This document shows, piece by piece, positions 1-9,376 of a stretch of 64,000 nucleotides of DNA. Made by a program: the position numbers and the translations under genes. Each line of letters starts with the position of its first letter. Within the stretch, counting starts at the first letter, position 1. Origin of the DNA: Bowmanella yangjiangensis (GTDB lineage: Bacteria; Pseudomonadota; Gammaproteobacteria; Enterobacterales; Alteromonadaceae). The stretch is taken from positions 62,931 through 126,930 of the forward strand of contig NZ_JAFKCS010000009.1 of assembly GCF_017255015.1 (NCBI RefSeq). The letters are read 5' to 3'. Under the pieces are notes generated by a model that was given only the letters and a program-made list of their open reading frames with translations, had not been told where the DNA came from and did no database searches.

Positions 1-147
1 TGCAAAATAATAACTAGTGTGTTTGTAAGCCGAAGTGATTGCTTGTCCCCAGCCGACATGATGGTAAGGGGTGGCATCAGGGTGCTGGTCGACATAAGCC
101 TGCCATTCACCAAGCTGTTCCTTTTTTAACTGACTAAATTCCATCAT
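1..147 (-). CDS. FemAB-like GNAT protein of the XrtA/PEP-CTERM locus, N-terminal fragment (cut by window edge)
   Basis: Only the first 49 codons are in the window; the rest lies to the left. The reading frame starts with two adjacent ATG codons (147 or 144) and runs open to base 1. The visible peptide contains the stretch HPDATPYHHVGWGQAI, which resembles the N-terminal hallmark of FemAB/GNAT-fold proteins linked to exosortase A loci. It is transcribed away from the glycosyltransferase at 379, so a divergent promoter region must lie in the roughly 230 bases between them. Family members are thought to transfer amino-acyl or acyl groups during surface polymer synthesis; the acceptor is unknown. 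The assignment rests on a short fragment plus context. Confidence 0.6.
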   Translation of the reverse strand, partial: MMEFSQLKKEQLGEWQAYVDQHPDATPYHHVGWGQAITSAYKHTSYYFA

Positions 148-378
148 TTACGCCTACTCATTGCACGTCCAAAAATCCGTTTAATTTGACCTCAGGCGCG
201 CACAGCTTGCAAGCTAAGCTTTAATTTGCAATCAGCCAATTACTTGCTGTAGTTTGAGAAAGCAGCCTAAGTTACAGCTTGTATAGAATAGATTTGACCC
301 CCAGCTATGGGACATGATTCGATATAAAAAGAATTGACACCCGGTGGTTTTCTGAACGCCATTATCTGATGTATAAGT

Positions 379-1626
379 GTGAGAATAAAAAAACGTCTAT
401 TGTATGTGGCTTACCACTATCCTCCCATTCAAGGTAGCAGTGGCGTGCATCGCACCTTGGCTTTCACGCGCTATCTTTCTGAACAGGGATGGGCAGTGAC
501 GCTACTCACAACCAGTCTGTCAGCCTACGCTGATTGGCATCCTCAGCAGGCAGACTACATCCCCAAGCGAGTAAAGGTTTTACGCGCCTGGGCTTGGGAT
601 GCGGTAAGACAATTGTCTTTCAGAGGTAAATACCTGAGCTGGATGGCATTGCCTGATCGTTGGCAAAGTTGGATCCCCTTTGCGGTAATACGTGGCTGGT
701 GGGCCATCAGGCGCGAGCGCATCCCCGTTGTGATATCGACTTATCCTATTGCCTCTGCGCACATTATTGGTTATTTGCTGCACAAGCTTACCGGCGTGGC
801 GTGGATAGCGGATCTACGCGACCCAATGGCTCAGGACTGCTTTCCAAAAGATGCACGTTTGAAACGTGTTTTCTATTGGATCGAAAGTAAAATGGTGAAG
901 CATTGTCAGCGCATATTAGTAACTACTCAAGGCACGTTAGCGCTATATCGAGAGCGATATCCTGAGAAGCCTGCTTCATTCTGGCAATTGATACCAAACG
1001 GCTATGATGAGGTGCTAATTGATCCATTGATGGCAGATGATGCCAGAACGCATGCTGTCAGTTCATATTTTACCCTCTTGCATAGCGGCACAATAAATAC
1101 CTATGACCGTCATCCAGGTCATTTGTTTGAAGCCATCGCGCAATTACAGACCGAAAAAAATCCTGCTATTGCCCGCTTGAAAGTCGTTCTAAGGGGGACT
1201 GGCATGGATGCCTACTGGCAAGAGCAAATCAGACGTCTGAAAATTACAGATACTGTTGAAGTGCAACCACTTTTGCCGGTTAAACAAGCGCTTTTGGAAA
1301 TGAAGCAGGCAAGTGCATTACTGATTCTGCAAGACGTTAGCTGTAATTATCAGATTCCTGCCAAGACCTATGAATACATCAGATTGAAAAGGCCCATATT
1401 CGCGCTTACAGATGAAAAAGGGGATACCGCGGCACTGCTTAATTTAGTCGGTGGAAGTGTTGTTGTTCCGCTTACCGACACGTCTGCTATAAAGCAGGCG
1501 CTGTTGGCTTTATTATCGCCGAACTCTGTATTTCGTTTTCTTTCAGATGATGAGCTGAAACAATACTCCAGAGGTCATCAGGGTGAAACCTTATCTGCCT
1601 TGTTAATGCGAGTAATCAGTGAATAA
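379..1626 (+). CDS. GT4-type glycosyltransferase of the exopolysaccharide locus
   Basis: Predicted cytoplasmic glycosyltransferase of 415 residues with the two-Rossmann (GT-B) layout. The N-terminal half has a HYPP-x5-GVHR donor/acceptor loop around residues 13-25 and IADLRDPM at about 143-150. The C-terminal half carries PAKTYEYIRLKRPI, the GT4-like sugar-nucleotide region. It is clearly paralogous to the protein at 6988-8283, sharing the HYPP/GSSGV, FRGKYL, PDRW-x-SW and A-D-[LF]-RDPM blocks. The start is GTG and no strong Shine-Dalgarno sequence is visible, so a slightly later start is possible. It probably adds a sugar to the lipid-linked repeat unit; neither donor nor linkage can be read from sequence. 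Confidence 0.85.
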   Translation: MRIKKRLLYVAYHYPPIQGSSGVHRTLAFTRYLSEQGWAVTLLTTSLSAYADWHPQQADYIPKRVKVLRAWAWDAVRQLSFRGKYLSWMALPDRWQSWIPFAVIRGWWAIRRERIPVVISTYPIASAHIIGYLLHKLTGVAWIADLRDPMAQDCFPKDARLKRVFYWIESKMVKHCQRILVTTQGTLALYRERYPEKPASFWQLIPNGYDEVLIDPLMADDARTHAVSSYFTLLHSGTINTYDRHPGHLFEAIAQLQTEKNPAIARLKVVLRGTGMDAYWQEQIRRLKITDTVEVQPLLPVKQALLEMKQASALLILQDVSCNYQIPAKTYEYIRLKRPIFALTDEKGDTAALLNLVGGSVVVPLTDTSAIKQALLALLSPNSVFRFLSDDELKQYSRGHQGETLSALLMRVISE

Positions 1627-1970
1627 CATCTCGAAGAGCGTGCGGAGTTTGCACTGCGTAGTTTGTATTGACAAAACCGCCATTTATAAGGGTTTTACGC
1701 TCGGTGGCTATATTGTTTAAAAATGAAAATATCGCTATATGCCTGGAAATTTCGAATTAGGTTCTATTCGCCTTAAAGTATCGGTATATTCCGCATAGGT
1801 AAATGCATAAATTTATTGGAAAAACTACAAGCATTGTGTACCAGTAGGTTTTACAATCAAAGCTCGATGAAATTTCCGAATGCTGGATCTCATAGCCACC
1901 AGGGGTTTGTCATCAGTTAGTAAAAACACCGGTTCAATATACATTTGGTTAGAAGCTGATTTGTTGGGAC
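1627..1970. other. 344-base intergenic stretch inside the EPS gene run
   Basis: No plausible gene is seen here. The stretch is AT-rich compared with its flanks. It contains a possible sigma-70 promoter (1713-1741) and a short AAAACC/GGTTTT inverted repeat (1673-1678 with 1691-1696) without a clear T-run. It is the only long gap between 379 and 13622, so the genes from 1971 onward may form their own transcription unit. Confidence 0.6.
1713..1741 (+). promoter_or_regulatory. Possible sigma-70 promoter before the asparagine-synthase-like gene
   Basis: TTGTTT (1713-1718) and TATATG (1736-1741) are separated by 17 bases, in an AT-rich gap of more than 300 bases that precedes the gene at 1971. The match is moderate and the leader would be about 220 bases long, so this is a weak prediction. 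Confidence 0.25.
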
Positions 1971-3728
1971 ATGGATTTAATGTGGTCGTTTGAATTAAAG
2001 CAGAAAGACGTTGGTGAATCAGGACAGTCGTATCACTGGACAGACGGTCTTAATTCTACACTGAGTTTCACTTCTCACCGAGACATGCATGTCTGGCAGT
2101 CAGAAAAACTCCATATTGGAGTGCTTGGCAGAATTCGCCCTTATGGGCAGCCTTATCCGAATCAATCTGACCTGGAATGGCTCGAAAACCTATGGCTCGA
2201 AGAGCCTGACCCCGCTGCTTTTTACCCTAAGATAAGTGGTTTCTTTATTTTATTGCTTGGCTGTCGTCGTAGCGGGCAGTTGAAAATGATCAATGACCAT
2301 GTCGGTGCCTTGCCTTTGTATTGGCGGCATCAAGCTGGAACTACCCAAGCGGGTACTCGATTAGCCTACGTCGCGGGCGATGACGCCTCGGTTTCGCCGC
2401 AATCTGTTTACAACTATTTCTACTATCACTGCATTCCTGGCCCTTATACCTTGTATGCCAATGTGCAGAAATTGTTGCCTGGGAGCGGGATATCACTGAG
2501 TGAGCAGAGCGTTAAGCCCTTGGCGTTGTATATACCCCGTTATGACGTGGATACTGATATTCAAGCTTTGCAACGAGAGTGTTTCAGCCTCGTAGAGAAG
2601 GCTGTGGCTTGGAATGCGGGGCCAGAGTGTGGCGCTTTTTTAAGTGGTGGTTTGGACAGTTCAACCGTGGCAGGTATGTTGGCCAAGCAGCAAACACCGG
2701 CAAAAACCTTTTCTATCGGTTTTCACGCTAAGGGTTACGATGAAACACCTTATGCTGAGATTACTGCCAAACACTTTACCACTGAGCACCTGACTCACTA
2801 TTTAGAGCCGGGTGAGATTACCGAGCATTTTATTGAGGTTGCAGCGGCATTCGACCAGCCTTTCGGAAACTCTTCAGCGCTTGCCGCGTATATTTGTGCC
2901 AAATTCGCTAAGCAACATGGTGTTTCAGTCCTACTGGCGGGAGATGGTGGCGATGAATTGTTTGGAGGCAATGAACGCTATGCAAAGCAAAAAATATTTG
3001 AGGTTTACCACAATCTTCCAGGATGGCTACGTGGTACTGCTGATGCACTTTTTTATGATTCACCGCTTGGACAATTACCCGTTGGAAAGAAAGTTCGTAG
3101 CTACATACAACAAGCCCGGGTGCCCATGCCGCACCGATTGCATACATACAATTTCTTAAAGCGCATGGATCCTGCCAGCATGTTTACTGACAATGTGTGG
3201 CAGGCTGTTGATCCCAATGTGCCAGGGGAAATGTACCAGCAACGTTATGACGCTTGCCCAGCCGCAGATATGCTGGAACGAATGCTTTACTTGGACTGGA
3301 AATTTACCCTGGCAGACAACGACCTGGTGAAAGTCACGCAAATGTGTGAGTTGGCTGGTGTCGAAGTACGCTTTCCTTTAATTGAGAAAGAGCTCGTCGA
3401 CTTCAGTTGCCGTGTTCCAAGTAGTGAAAAACTACCGGGCAACAAGCTTCGCTATTTCTACAAGAACAGCTTCAAAGGATTTTTGGCTGATGAGACCCTA
3501 AATAAATCCAAGCATGGGTTTGGTTTACCATTTGGGGTTTGGATGAAGCAAGAACCGGCGTTGCAGGCTTTGACTAATGAGTTGCTTACTTCCTTTAAAA
3601 CGCGGGGGATCATGCAACCTGAGTTTGTTGATCAAGCTATGCATATCTATCAGCAAGGCCATCAGGGTTACTATGGCGAATTAATTTGGATCATGTTGGT
3701 ATTTGAAGCTTGGATGCAGAGACAATGA
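1971..3728 (+). CDS. Asparagine-synthase-like protein with a degenerate glutaminase domain
   Basis: A 585-residue AsnB-like protein. The C-terminal synthetase domain looks intact: PP-loop SGGLDSS at residues 225-231, GDGGDELFGG near 325, and the D-x7-LADNDLVKVT block followed by GVEVRFPL. This domain adenylates a carboxylate so that a nitrogen nucleophile can form an amide. The N-terminus begins MDLMWSF and has no Cys2, the residue that starts true class II glutamine amidotransferases; the N-terminal half otherwise keeps the domain's length. Exosortase-A loci commonly carry AsnB-like amidotransferases. I infer an amide-forming role on a polysaccharide or peptide substrate using a nitrogen source other than glutamine hydrolysis. 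It overlaps the next gene by four bases (ATGA). Confidence 0.85.
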   Translation: MDLMWSFELKQKDVGESGQSYHWTDGLNSTLSFTSHRDMHVWQSEKLHIGVLGRIRPYGQPYPNQSDLEWLENLWLEEPDPAAFYPKISGFFILLLGCRRSGQLKMINDHVGALPLYWRHQAGTTQAGTRLAYVAGDDASVSPQSVYNYFYYHCIPGPYTLYANVQKLLPGSGISLSEQSVKPLALYIPRYDVDTDIQALQRECFSLVEKAVAWNAGPECGAFLSGGLDSSTVAGMLAKQQTPAKTFSIGFHAKGYDETPYAEITAKHFTTEHLTHYLEPGEITEHFIEVAAAFDQPFGNSSALAAYICAKFAKQHGVSVLLAGDGGDELFGGNERYAKQKIFEVYHNLPGWLRGTADALFYDSPLGQLPVGKKVRSYIQQARVPMPHRLHTYNFLKRMDPASMFTDNVWQAVDPNVPGEMYQQRYDACPAADMLERMLYLDWKFTLADNDLVKVTQMCELAGVEVRFPLIEKELVDFSCRVPSSEKLPGNKLRYFYKNSFKGFLADETLNKSKHGFGLPFGVWMKQEPALQALTNELLTSFKTRGIMQPEFVDQAMHIYQQGHQGYYGELIWIMLVFEAWMQRQ

Positions 3729-4684
3729 TAGAAAACTTGCTGCATTCCATGTTGGCGTTGGGGGGACGTGTACTGACCCAGGGGCGGCTGTCCATTTTAA
3801 TTTATCATCAGGTTTTACCATCATATGATGCCTTGCGACCAAATGAACCTACCGTTGCCGTATTTGACTGGCAGATGGCTTTGATTCGACGTTATTTTAC
3901 GCCGATTTCCCTGACGGAGGGAGTAAGGCGACTAGCTGATAAAACCCTACCTAGCAATGCGGTTTGCGTCACTTTTGATGATGGCTATTTGAACAACCTG
4001 ACCCTCGCCCAACCGGTGTTAGAGAAACATGGGATACCAGCAACCGTTTATATTGCCACCGGCTTCAGTGAAGGGAAAAATATGTGGAATGACCGCATAT
4101 TACATTTGTTTGAACAGCGTGACCTGAAGCAGTTGAACTTACCCGGTGAAACTATTCAGATTCCAGAGCAGGATGAAGCCCGCCGCGAAATTGCCTATAG
4201 CCTGTTGAGGAAGAGTAAGTATTTACCGCCAGTTCAACGTGACGCCTTTGTTGACGAGCTTTACGCGTTGAATCCTCAGGTTGTCGAAGCGCAAAGTAAA
4301 ATGATGACACCGGAGCAAGTACGCCAACTAGCAGCCCTGGGTGTGACAATTGGAGCCCACACGGTGGAACATCCTATTCTGGCTGTGTTGGATGAACAAC
4401 AGCAATTGCAGCAAATTCGGGACAGCAAGCAACGTTTAGAAGCCTGGTTGCAACAGCCCGTTGAGCACTTTGCTTATCCCAATGGGGTATGGCCAAAAGA
4501 TTTAACACAAGACACCATTAATATCGTCAAATCATTGGGATTTAGCAGTGCAGTGATAACAAATTGGGGTGCTGCTAAACAGGAGACGTCTGCGTTTGCA
4601 TTGCCTCGTTTTACGCCCTGGGATCGCTCAAAGCTGAAATTCCATATACGGCTTCTGCTGAACATTTTGCGGCATAAGATTTAG
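3725..4684 (+). CDS. Polysaccharide deacetylase (NodB/CE4 family)
   Basis: A CE4-type deacetylase that would remove N-acetyl groups from sugars of the growing or lipid-linked polymer. The metal-binding motif TFDDGY lies near residues 83-88, and the H-x3-H metal site is visible in GAHTVEHP. AYPNG later in the chain matches the usual third motif. I chose the ATG at 3725, which overlaps the preceding stop as ATGA; an ATG at 3710 in the same frame would add five residues. No cleavable signal peptide is obvious, although LSILIYHQVLP is typical of family N-termini. Deacetylases of this kind are standard members of XrtA/PEP-CTERM loci. Confidence 0.9.
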   Translation: MIENLLHSMLALGGRVLTQGRLSILIYHQVLPSYDALRPNEPTVAVFDWQMALIRRYFTPISLTEGVRRLADKTLPSNAVCVTFDDGYLNNLTLAQPVLEKHGIPATVYIATGFSEGKNMWNDRILHLFEQRDLKQLNLPGETIQIPEQDEARREIAYSLLRKSKYLPPVQRDAFVDELYALNPQVVEAQSKMMTPEQVRQLAALGVTIGAHTVEHPILAVLDEQQQLQQIRDSKQRLEAWLQQPVEHFAYPNGVWPKDLTQDTINIVKSLGFSSAVITNWGAAKQETSAFALPRFTPWDRSKLKFHIRLLLNILRHKI

Positions 4685-4687
4685 GTT

Positions 4688-5863
4688 ATGAGACGTAAGC
4701 CCCACCCAACGCCCACACTTACCTCAGTGTTGCCAAGTTTTACTGGCAATGTCGTGGATGAGTTTGTCCAAAAAGGCGGCGAATTTTCCTACAAAGCCAG
4801 AACTGCGCTGTACGATGTCTTTTCGCGTATAGATAAATCTATATTTGGTCAGCGAGTGCTGATACCTGCATTTCATTGCCCTACCGTTGTTCAACCTATT
4901 TTGAAGGCGGGATTCGAAGTTGAGTACTACCGCATAAAGAAAGATCTTCAGATCGATTTTGCAGAATTGGCTGACAAACTGAATGAAAATGTTGCAGCTG
5001 TAGTGATTATTAATTTTTTCGGCTTCGAGCAACCTCTTCAAGCGTTGCCAACGTTATGTGAGGCGAACAACACGTTACTTATCGAGGATTGTTCTCATTC
5101 TGTTGCAGCGATTTCCCCTGTTAGATTGTCGGGCGGCAGGGGAGATATCAGCATTTACTCTTTTTGGAAAATGCTACCGTCTGTTCAAGGAGGTGGGTGG
5201 GTAGCTCGCGCACCTGCTACTTTGCAGAAAACAGAGAAGAAGAAACCCGCACAACCCTTAATACAGTCACTCAGGTTGGGAAAGCAGATTGCGGAGCATA
5301 TTTTTGACAATATGCTGTTGGGCCTGCGATGTATTCTGGGGCACTATCACTATCAGGATGATGTGAGGGTTGATTTTGACGCGCCGGTCGAAACTTCTCA
5401 GGAGGTTACGTTTTATCCGGTTGATGAATTACATTACGATTTTGACATCCCCTGGCTGAGTAAATACATAATTAAAAATGCCAGATTCAATTCCCAAGTA
5501 GCCGGGATCTTGAAGAACTATCAGGATTTATCAGATGATTTTTCCAAAGTTGAAGCATTTCACCTTCCCTATGCAGACTCAGAGCTTAATGTTGTGCCTT
5601 GGGCTGTTCCGGTGATATTGGAAAATCGCCAGCAGTATGACTACAAACTGCTGGCGAATGACGTTAGCTTTTTCACCTTTGGTGAAGAACTGCATGCCTC
5701 TCTCTACGATGGAAAAAGTGCCTCTCAGGCAGCGGTGGATGACGCCCGCTACTTATCTGGTTCAATGATCTGTTTTTCTATCCATCAAAATCTTAATTCG
5801 ATTGATATTCATCATACCAAAAAAGTGGTGAATACGTTATTTAGTCAAAAAAGCTCCCTGTAG
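4688..5863 (+). CDS. DegT/DnrJ/EryC1-type PLP-dependent enzyme
   Basis: A fold-type I PLP protein of 391 residues, resembling sugar aminotransferases. IPAFHCPTVV (59-68) and IEDCSHS (132-138, aspartate contacting the PLP ring nitrogen) are typical. The lysine of YSFWKML, K161, is the expected Schiff-base residue. It lies three bases after the deacetylase and is probably co-transcribed. Family members aminate keto-sugar nucleotides, producing amino sugars that the neighbouring GNAT proteins could acylate; this link is inference. The C-terminal half is divergent, so a non-aminating function is possible. Confidence 0.8.
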   Translation: MRRKPHPTPTLTSVLPSFTGNVVDEFVQKGGEFSYKARTALYDVFSRIDKSIFGQRVLIPAFHCPTVVQPILKAGFEVEYYRIKKDLQIDFAELADKLNENVAAVVIINFFGFEQPLQALPTLCEANNTLLIEDCSHSVAAISPVRLSGGRGDISIYSFWKMLPSVQGGGWVARAPATLQKTEKKKPAQPLIQSLRLGKQIAEHIFDNMLLGLRCILGHYHYQDDVRVDFDAPVETSQEVTFYPVDELHYDFDIPWLSKYIIKNARFNSQVAGILKNYQDLSDDFSKVEAFHLPYADSELNVVPWAVPVILENRQQYDYKLLANDVSFFTFGEELHASLYDGKSASQAAVDDARYLSGSMICFSIHQNLNSIDIHHTKKVVNTLFSQKSSL

Positions 5864-5896
5864 AGCTATCTGAAACTCAACTCTTTCGGTGCTAGC

Positions 5897-6943
5897 GTGG
5901 AATATGAATTAAATAAATTGCTGGTTTCAAGTATACCGGATATCACCAGTCCTGGAGTCTGCAATACGGCAGAGTGGTTTGCTGCAGTTAATGATGTTCA
6001 CCAGTTGCCTGACGTTGTTGAAATTAATGCAGTTGACAATTCGGGGGCCGTTTGTTTTGTAGGTTTTGTTGAGAAAGAATATCGATTTTTGCCGTTCAAA
6101 ACATTACACCAAGGGTGCTGGAAATACTCAACGCGAAGCAGTGTGGCTATCAGACTCGCTGCGCCTGTAGAGTCTATGGACGTGTTCCTGGATAATTTGC
6201 AAAGTCTGCAAGGATGGCACAAGAGTCGTTTGCTTCTGGTAGATAACTCCATTGCGCAAAATCAGTTAGTGGCAAGCCTAAATAAAAACGGCTTGAGACA
6301 CCAGATTGAACAAGTCATTCAATCTCCCTATATCTGCTTACCATCGTCACTGGATGAATATACTGCGAGGTTCGATAAGAAGTTTCGGTATACCCTAAGA
6401 AATGGTTTGAAAAAACTGTCAGAGCAAGGGAAGGTGCAAGCCAGATTATATGAGACGCCGGAAAGATGTGCTGAAATGCTGGAGCACATCTACGAAATTG
6501 AGAAAAATTCCTGGAAAGAACAGGATGGCACCTCAATAACGAAAAATCCGATACAGAAGGCCTTTTACGAAAAATTCTCAGAGGTTGCTGCGCAACAAGG
6601 CTGGCTAAAAACTTTTATCCTCTTTGTCGATGAGCAACCGGTCGCGCATTGTTATGGCATGCTTTTCAATGGTGTATTCGAAAATCTAAAAATGAGCTAC
6701 AAAAGCGAATTTAATGCATATTCTCCGGGAAATCTATTGAACCTGGAGATCATTAAATACCTGATAGCGCATAATGTGACGGTTTACGATTATATGGGAG
6801 TAGTGGAGCCATCAAAAATGAAGTGGACCAATGATATTTACTCTCAAAGCCAGGTTACTTTTTATAGAAAGAGTCTGAGCGGTAGACTGTTCTATTACTT
6901 CGATTTGTTTAAGTCCTGGTTTAAAAAAAGGTTTTCTAAATAG
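5897..6943 (+). CDS. GNAT-fold acyltransferase, CelD/FemAB-like
   Basis: A 348-residue protein of the CelD/BcsL-type GNAT group (Acetyltransf_6 pattern). The middle carries the basic block YTARFDKKFRYTLRNGLKKL. The C-terminal GNAT core shows QPVAHCYGM, then MSYKSEFNAYSPGNLL and VYDYMGV. The FDxxFxxYSPG pattern is the acyl-CoA-binding hallmark of the group. It is a distant paralogue of the protein at 8302-9372 and shares the layout of the FemAB-like fragment at the left edge. GTG is used as start. It probably N- or O-acylates a sugar of the repeat unit. Confidence 0.8.
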   Translation: MEYELNKLLVSSIPDITSPGVCNTAEWFAAVNDVHQLPDVVEINAVDNSGAVCFVGFVEKEYRFLPFKTLHQGCWKYSTRSSVAIRLAAPVESMDVFLDNLQSLQGWHKSRLLLVDNSIAQNQLVASLNKNGLRHQIEQVIQSPYICLPSSLDEYTARFDKKFRYTLRNGLKKLSEQGKVQARLYETPERCAEMLEHIYEIEKNSWKEQDGTSITKNPIQKAFYEKFSEVAAQQGWLKTFILFVDEQPVAHCYGMLFNGVFENLKMSYKSEFNAYSPGNLLNLEIIKYLIAHNVTVYDYMGVVEPSKMKWTNDIYSQSQVTFYRKSLSGRLFYYFDLFKSWFKKRFSK

Positions 6944-6987
6944 TGAATTGCTGTATTACGTCATAGGTCAATCTAAGGATAGTTAGC

Positions 6988-8283
6988 GTGTCGAATAAAG
7001 TATTGATGATCGCATTTCACTACCCGCCATTTTCAGGAAGCAGTGGAGTGCAGAGAACGCTCAGATTCAGCCAGTATTTAGGCGAATTTGGCTGGCACCC
7101 CATGGTGTTAACTGTCAATCCAGCGGCACACGAAAATATTTCAAACGGTCTTGATGTACCCGAACAGGTTGTGGTTAAACGCTCTCTGTGTCTGGATACC
7201 GCCCGACACCTTGCATTTCGTGGGAAATACCTCAATTGCCTGGCTTGGCCGGACCGTTGGTCGAGTTGGATATTCAGCGCAGTACCTAAAGGTTTACTGC
7301 TTAATTGGCAATTCAAACCTGATGTCATCTGGTCGACCTATCCTATTGCTACCGCACACTATATCGGCTGGGCAATAAGCCGGCTAACGGGGAAACCATG
7401 GGTTGCCGATTTTCGCGATCCTATGGTGGAGTTTAATGCGGTAACTCAACATTGGGCCCCGGCGGATAGGTATGTCAGGAAATTTCGCTTATGGATCGAG
7501 AAGCAGGCCGCCAAACATGCGGCTAAGTTGGTGTTCTGCACCGATGGCGCTAAACAGATCTGTTTCGAGCGTTATCCATGGATGGACCCGTCAAAACTCT
7601 GTGTTATCGAAAATGGTTACGATGAAAAGGTGTTTCAGGACATCAGCGCGCAAGTTTCTATTCCACCGCCTGAGGCAGAAAAACGAAAGAAGACTTTGCT
7701 GCACAGCGGCGTCTTGTATTACAGCTCTGACCGCAATCCCCAGGTTTTTTTGCAGGCTGTAAGGGAACTGAAAGAATGCGGAAAGGTTAGCTCGGATAAT
7801 CTGGAGATTATCTTCAGGGCTAGTGGTTATGACTCGGTGTATCAAGACATGATTAATCAGTTAGGGCTAGACGATATAGTCAGATTGGCGCCGGCCATTC
7901 CATACCAACAAGCCTTAACTGAAATGGCTAATGTCGATGGATTGCTTATTTTTCAGGGGGCCACATCCAACCCGGCGGTTCCCGCTAAGCTCTACGAATA
8001 TCTGCGGTGCCACAAACCCATTTTAGGTTTGGTGGATGAGCAAGGTGAAACGGCAAAGTTGTTGGCAGACTTTGATATGCACTGCCGGGCACCTCTTGAT
8101 GATGTCGCAAAGATTCAAACGAACCTCCAGGCGTTTATGGATGCTTTAGGAGGGGCTCCTAAAGCTGAGCATTTGGTTAAAATTCAGCAGTATTCCCGCC
8201 GAAGTTTGACTGCCAGACTGGCCCAGACATTGAATGAACTGGTGGAAATCAGAGATAACCAGTCGGATAATCTTAAACACTAA
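6988..8283 (+). CDS. GT4-type glycosyltransferase, paralogue of the one at 379
   Basis: A 431-residue GT-B glycosyltransferase. Its N-terminal half has HYPPFSGSSGVQR (11-23), FRGKYL (77-82), PDRW-x-SW and VADFRDPM (139-146), all shared with the protein at 379-1626. The C-terminal half has PAKLYEYLRCHKPI, the nucleotide-sugar binding region. The GTG start is preceded by AAGGAT at a suitable distance. The alternation GT4, GNAT, GT4, GNAT suggests a duplicated functional pair in which each added sugar is acylated; this is inference. Confidence 0.85.
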   Translation: MSNKVLMIAFHYPPFSGSSGVQRTLRFSQYLGEFGWHPMVLTVNPAAHENISNGLDVPEQVVVKRSLCLDTARHLAFRGKYLNCLAWPDRWSSWIFSAVPKGLLLNWQFKPDVIWSTYPIATAHYIGWAISRLTGKPWVADFRDPMVEFNAVTQHWAPADRYVRKFRLWIEKQAAKHAAKLVFCTDGAKQICFERYPWMDPSKLCVIENGYDEKVFQDISAQVSIPPPEAEKRKKTLLHSGVLYYSSDRNPQVFLQAVRELKECGKVSSDNLEIIFRASGYDSVYQDMINQLGLDDIVRLAPAIPYQQALTEMANVDGLLIFQGATSNPAVPAKLYEYLRCHKPILGLVDEQGETAKLLADFDMHCRAPLDDVAKIQTNLQAFMDALGGAPKAEHLVKIQQYSRRSLTARLAQTLNELVEIRDNQSDNLKH

Positions 8284-8301
8284 TTTTATGGGTATGCTGT
8301 T

Positions 8302-9372
8302 GTGCAAAAGCTGGTAAGCAAGATAGTTGCGCTGGATGAAGTTACTAACCAGAGCGGTCAGGAATGGGAAGCGCTGATTGAACGTTTTAGCTTTAATCCG
8401 TCGATGCGCCCTGGATGGATTGCTTGTTGCAGTGCTGCATTCTCCCAACCCGTAAAGGTGATGATGTTCTATAAAGACCAGCGTCTTGTTGGGGCGTTGC
8501 CCTTTTATGTATCTGCGAGACATCCGGGGCGGATCGAAGCGGCCGGAAATATGGTGTCGTATCATCAGCAACTGATTGTGGAACCTGAATTTACCCATGA
8601 TGTGTTGTGTACTTTGCGAGACAATATGGCCGAAATGGATCTTAGCATGCTGTCTTGGGTTGGGGTGACAAAGGATGCTCAGCTTTTACAAGCGTTGCAG
8701 AGTGATAAGGTGTTTGGCTATCTTGAAATGGTTGGCGATAGTTCTCCTTTTATGCCTCTCAAGGAAGACTGGAAAACTATCCTGAGTGCTAAGAGTCGCA
8801 AAGTCAGATACAAAATTAATCATCGTCAAAAAGAACTGGAAGGTCGGCCTGAATTGCAAGTACGCCGTTTCGAGCAGGCGTCACCCGAGTTGCTGGAGAT
8901 GATTTTATTTATTGAGCAAAAGAGCTGGAAAGTAGACGCTGGCATGGATATTTCAAGTAACCAGCGAGAGTCATCTTATTATGAAAAGTTGCTCCCCTGG
9001 CTGGCAGCTCAAAATAAATTGTGGGCAAGTGTCTTGTTGTCTGAAGGGCAGCCCATCGCCTATAACCTGTGTTATCGTGACCATGGTGTAGTGGGGCAGA
9101 TGAAAACCTCATTTGACAATGACTTTAATGACATTTCGCCAGGTGCAATGCTGGTGGAAGATGACCTTCGTTTGTTAATAGACCAAGGTTATCAGGAATT
9201 TGATTTTCTCGGTGATATCATGCCCCACAAGATGATTTGGTGTAATGATGTTCGGGAGCATCTATGTGTGCATTTATATCCCAACACGTTTAAGGGACAG
9301 GTTGCTTTTTTTAGCGCTAAGTTGAGAAGATGGTTTAAAGCGACTTTCTTGCGTGTGAAAGGAAAAGAGTAA
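8302..9372 (+). CDS. GNAT-fold acyltransferase, CelD/FemAB-like (second copy)
   Basis: A 356-residue GNAT/CelD-type protein. It has the basic SRKVRYKINHRQKEL segment in the middle, then WKVDAG, QPIAYNLCY, MKTSFDNDFNDISPGAMLVE and FDFLGD, which align in order with the equivalent blocks of the 5897-6943 protein. The start is GTG. Translation is probably coupled to the neighbours, with gaps of 18 bases upstream and 4 downstream. The substrate is unknown; context points to acylation of an EPS sugar. Confidence 0.8.
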   Translation: MQKLVSKIVALDEVTNQSGQEWEALIERFSFNPSMRPGWIACCSAAFSQPVKVMMFYKDQRLVGALPFYVSARHPGRIEAAGNMVSYHQQLIVEPEFTHDVLCTLRDNMAEMDLSMLSWVGVTKDAQLLQALQSDKVFGYLEMVGDSSPFMPLKEDWKTILSAKSRKVRYKINHRQKELEGRPELQVRRFEQASPELLEMILFIEQKSWKVDAGMDISSNQRESSYYEKLLPWLAAQNKLWASVLLSEGQPIAYNLCYRDHGVVGQMKTSFDNDFNDISPGAMLVEDDLRLLIDQGYQEFDFLGDIMPHKMIWCNDVREHLCVHLYPNTFKGQVAFFSAKLRRWFKATFLRVKGKE

Positions 9373-9376
9373 GAAC

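Noticed and set aside
346-359. GG-N10-GC arrangement before the first glycosyltransferase (possible sigma-54 promoter)
   Set aside because: Neither half resembles TTGGCA or TTGCA apart from the spaced dinucleotides, so chance is more likely.
334-365. TTGACA-like -35 box upstream of 379
   Set aside because: The nearest -10-like sequence (CATTAT) is 20 bases away, outside the normal spacer range.
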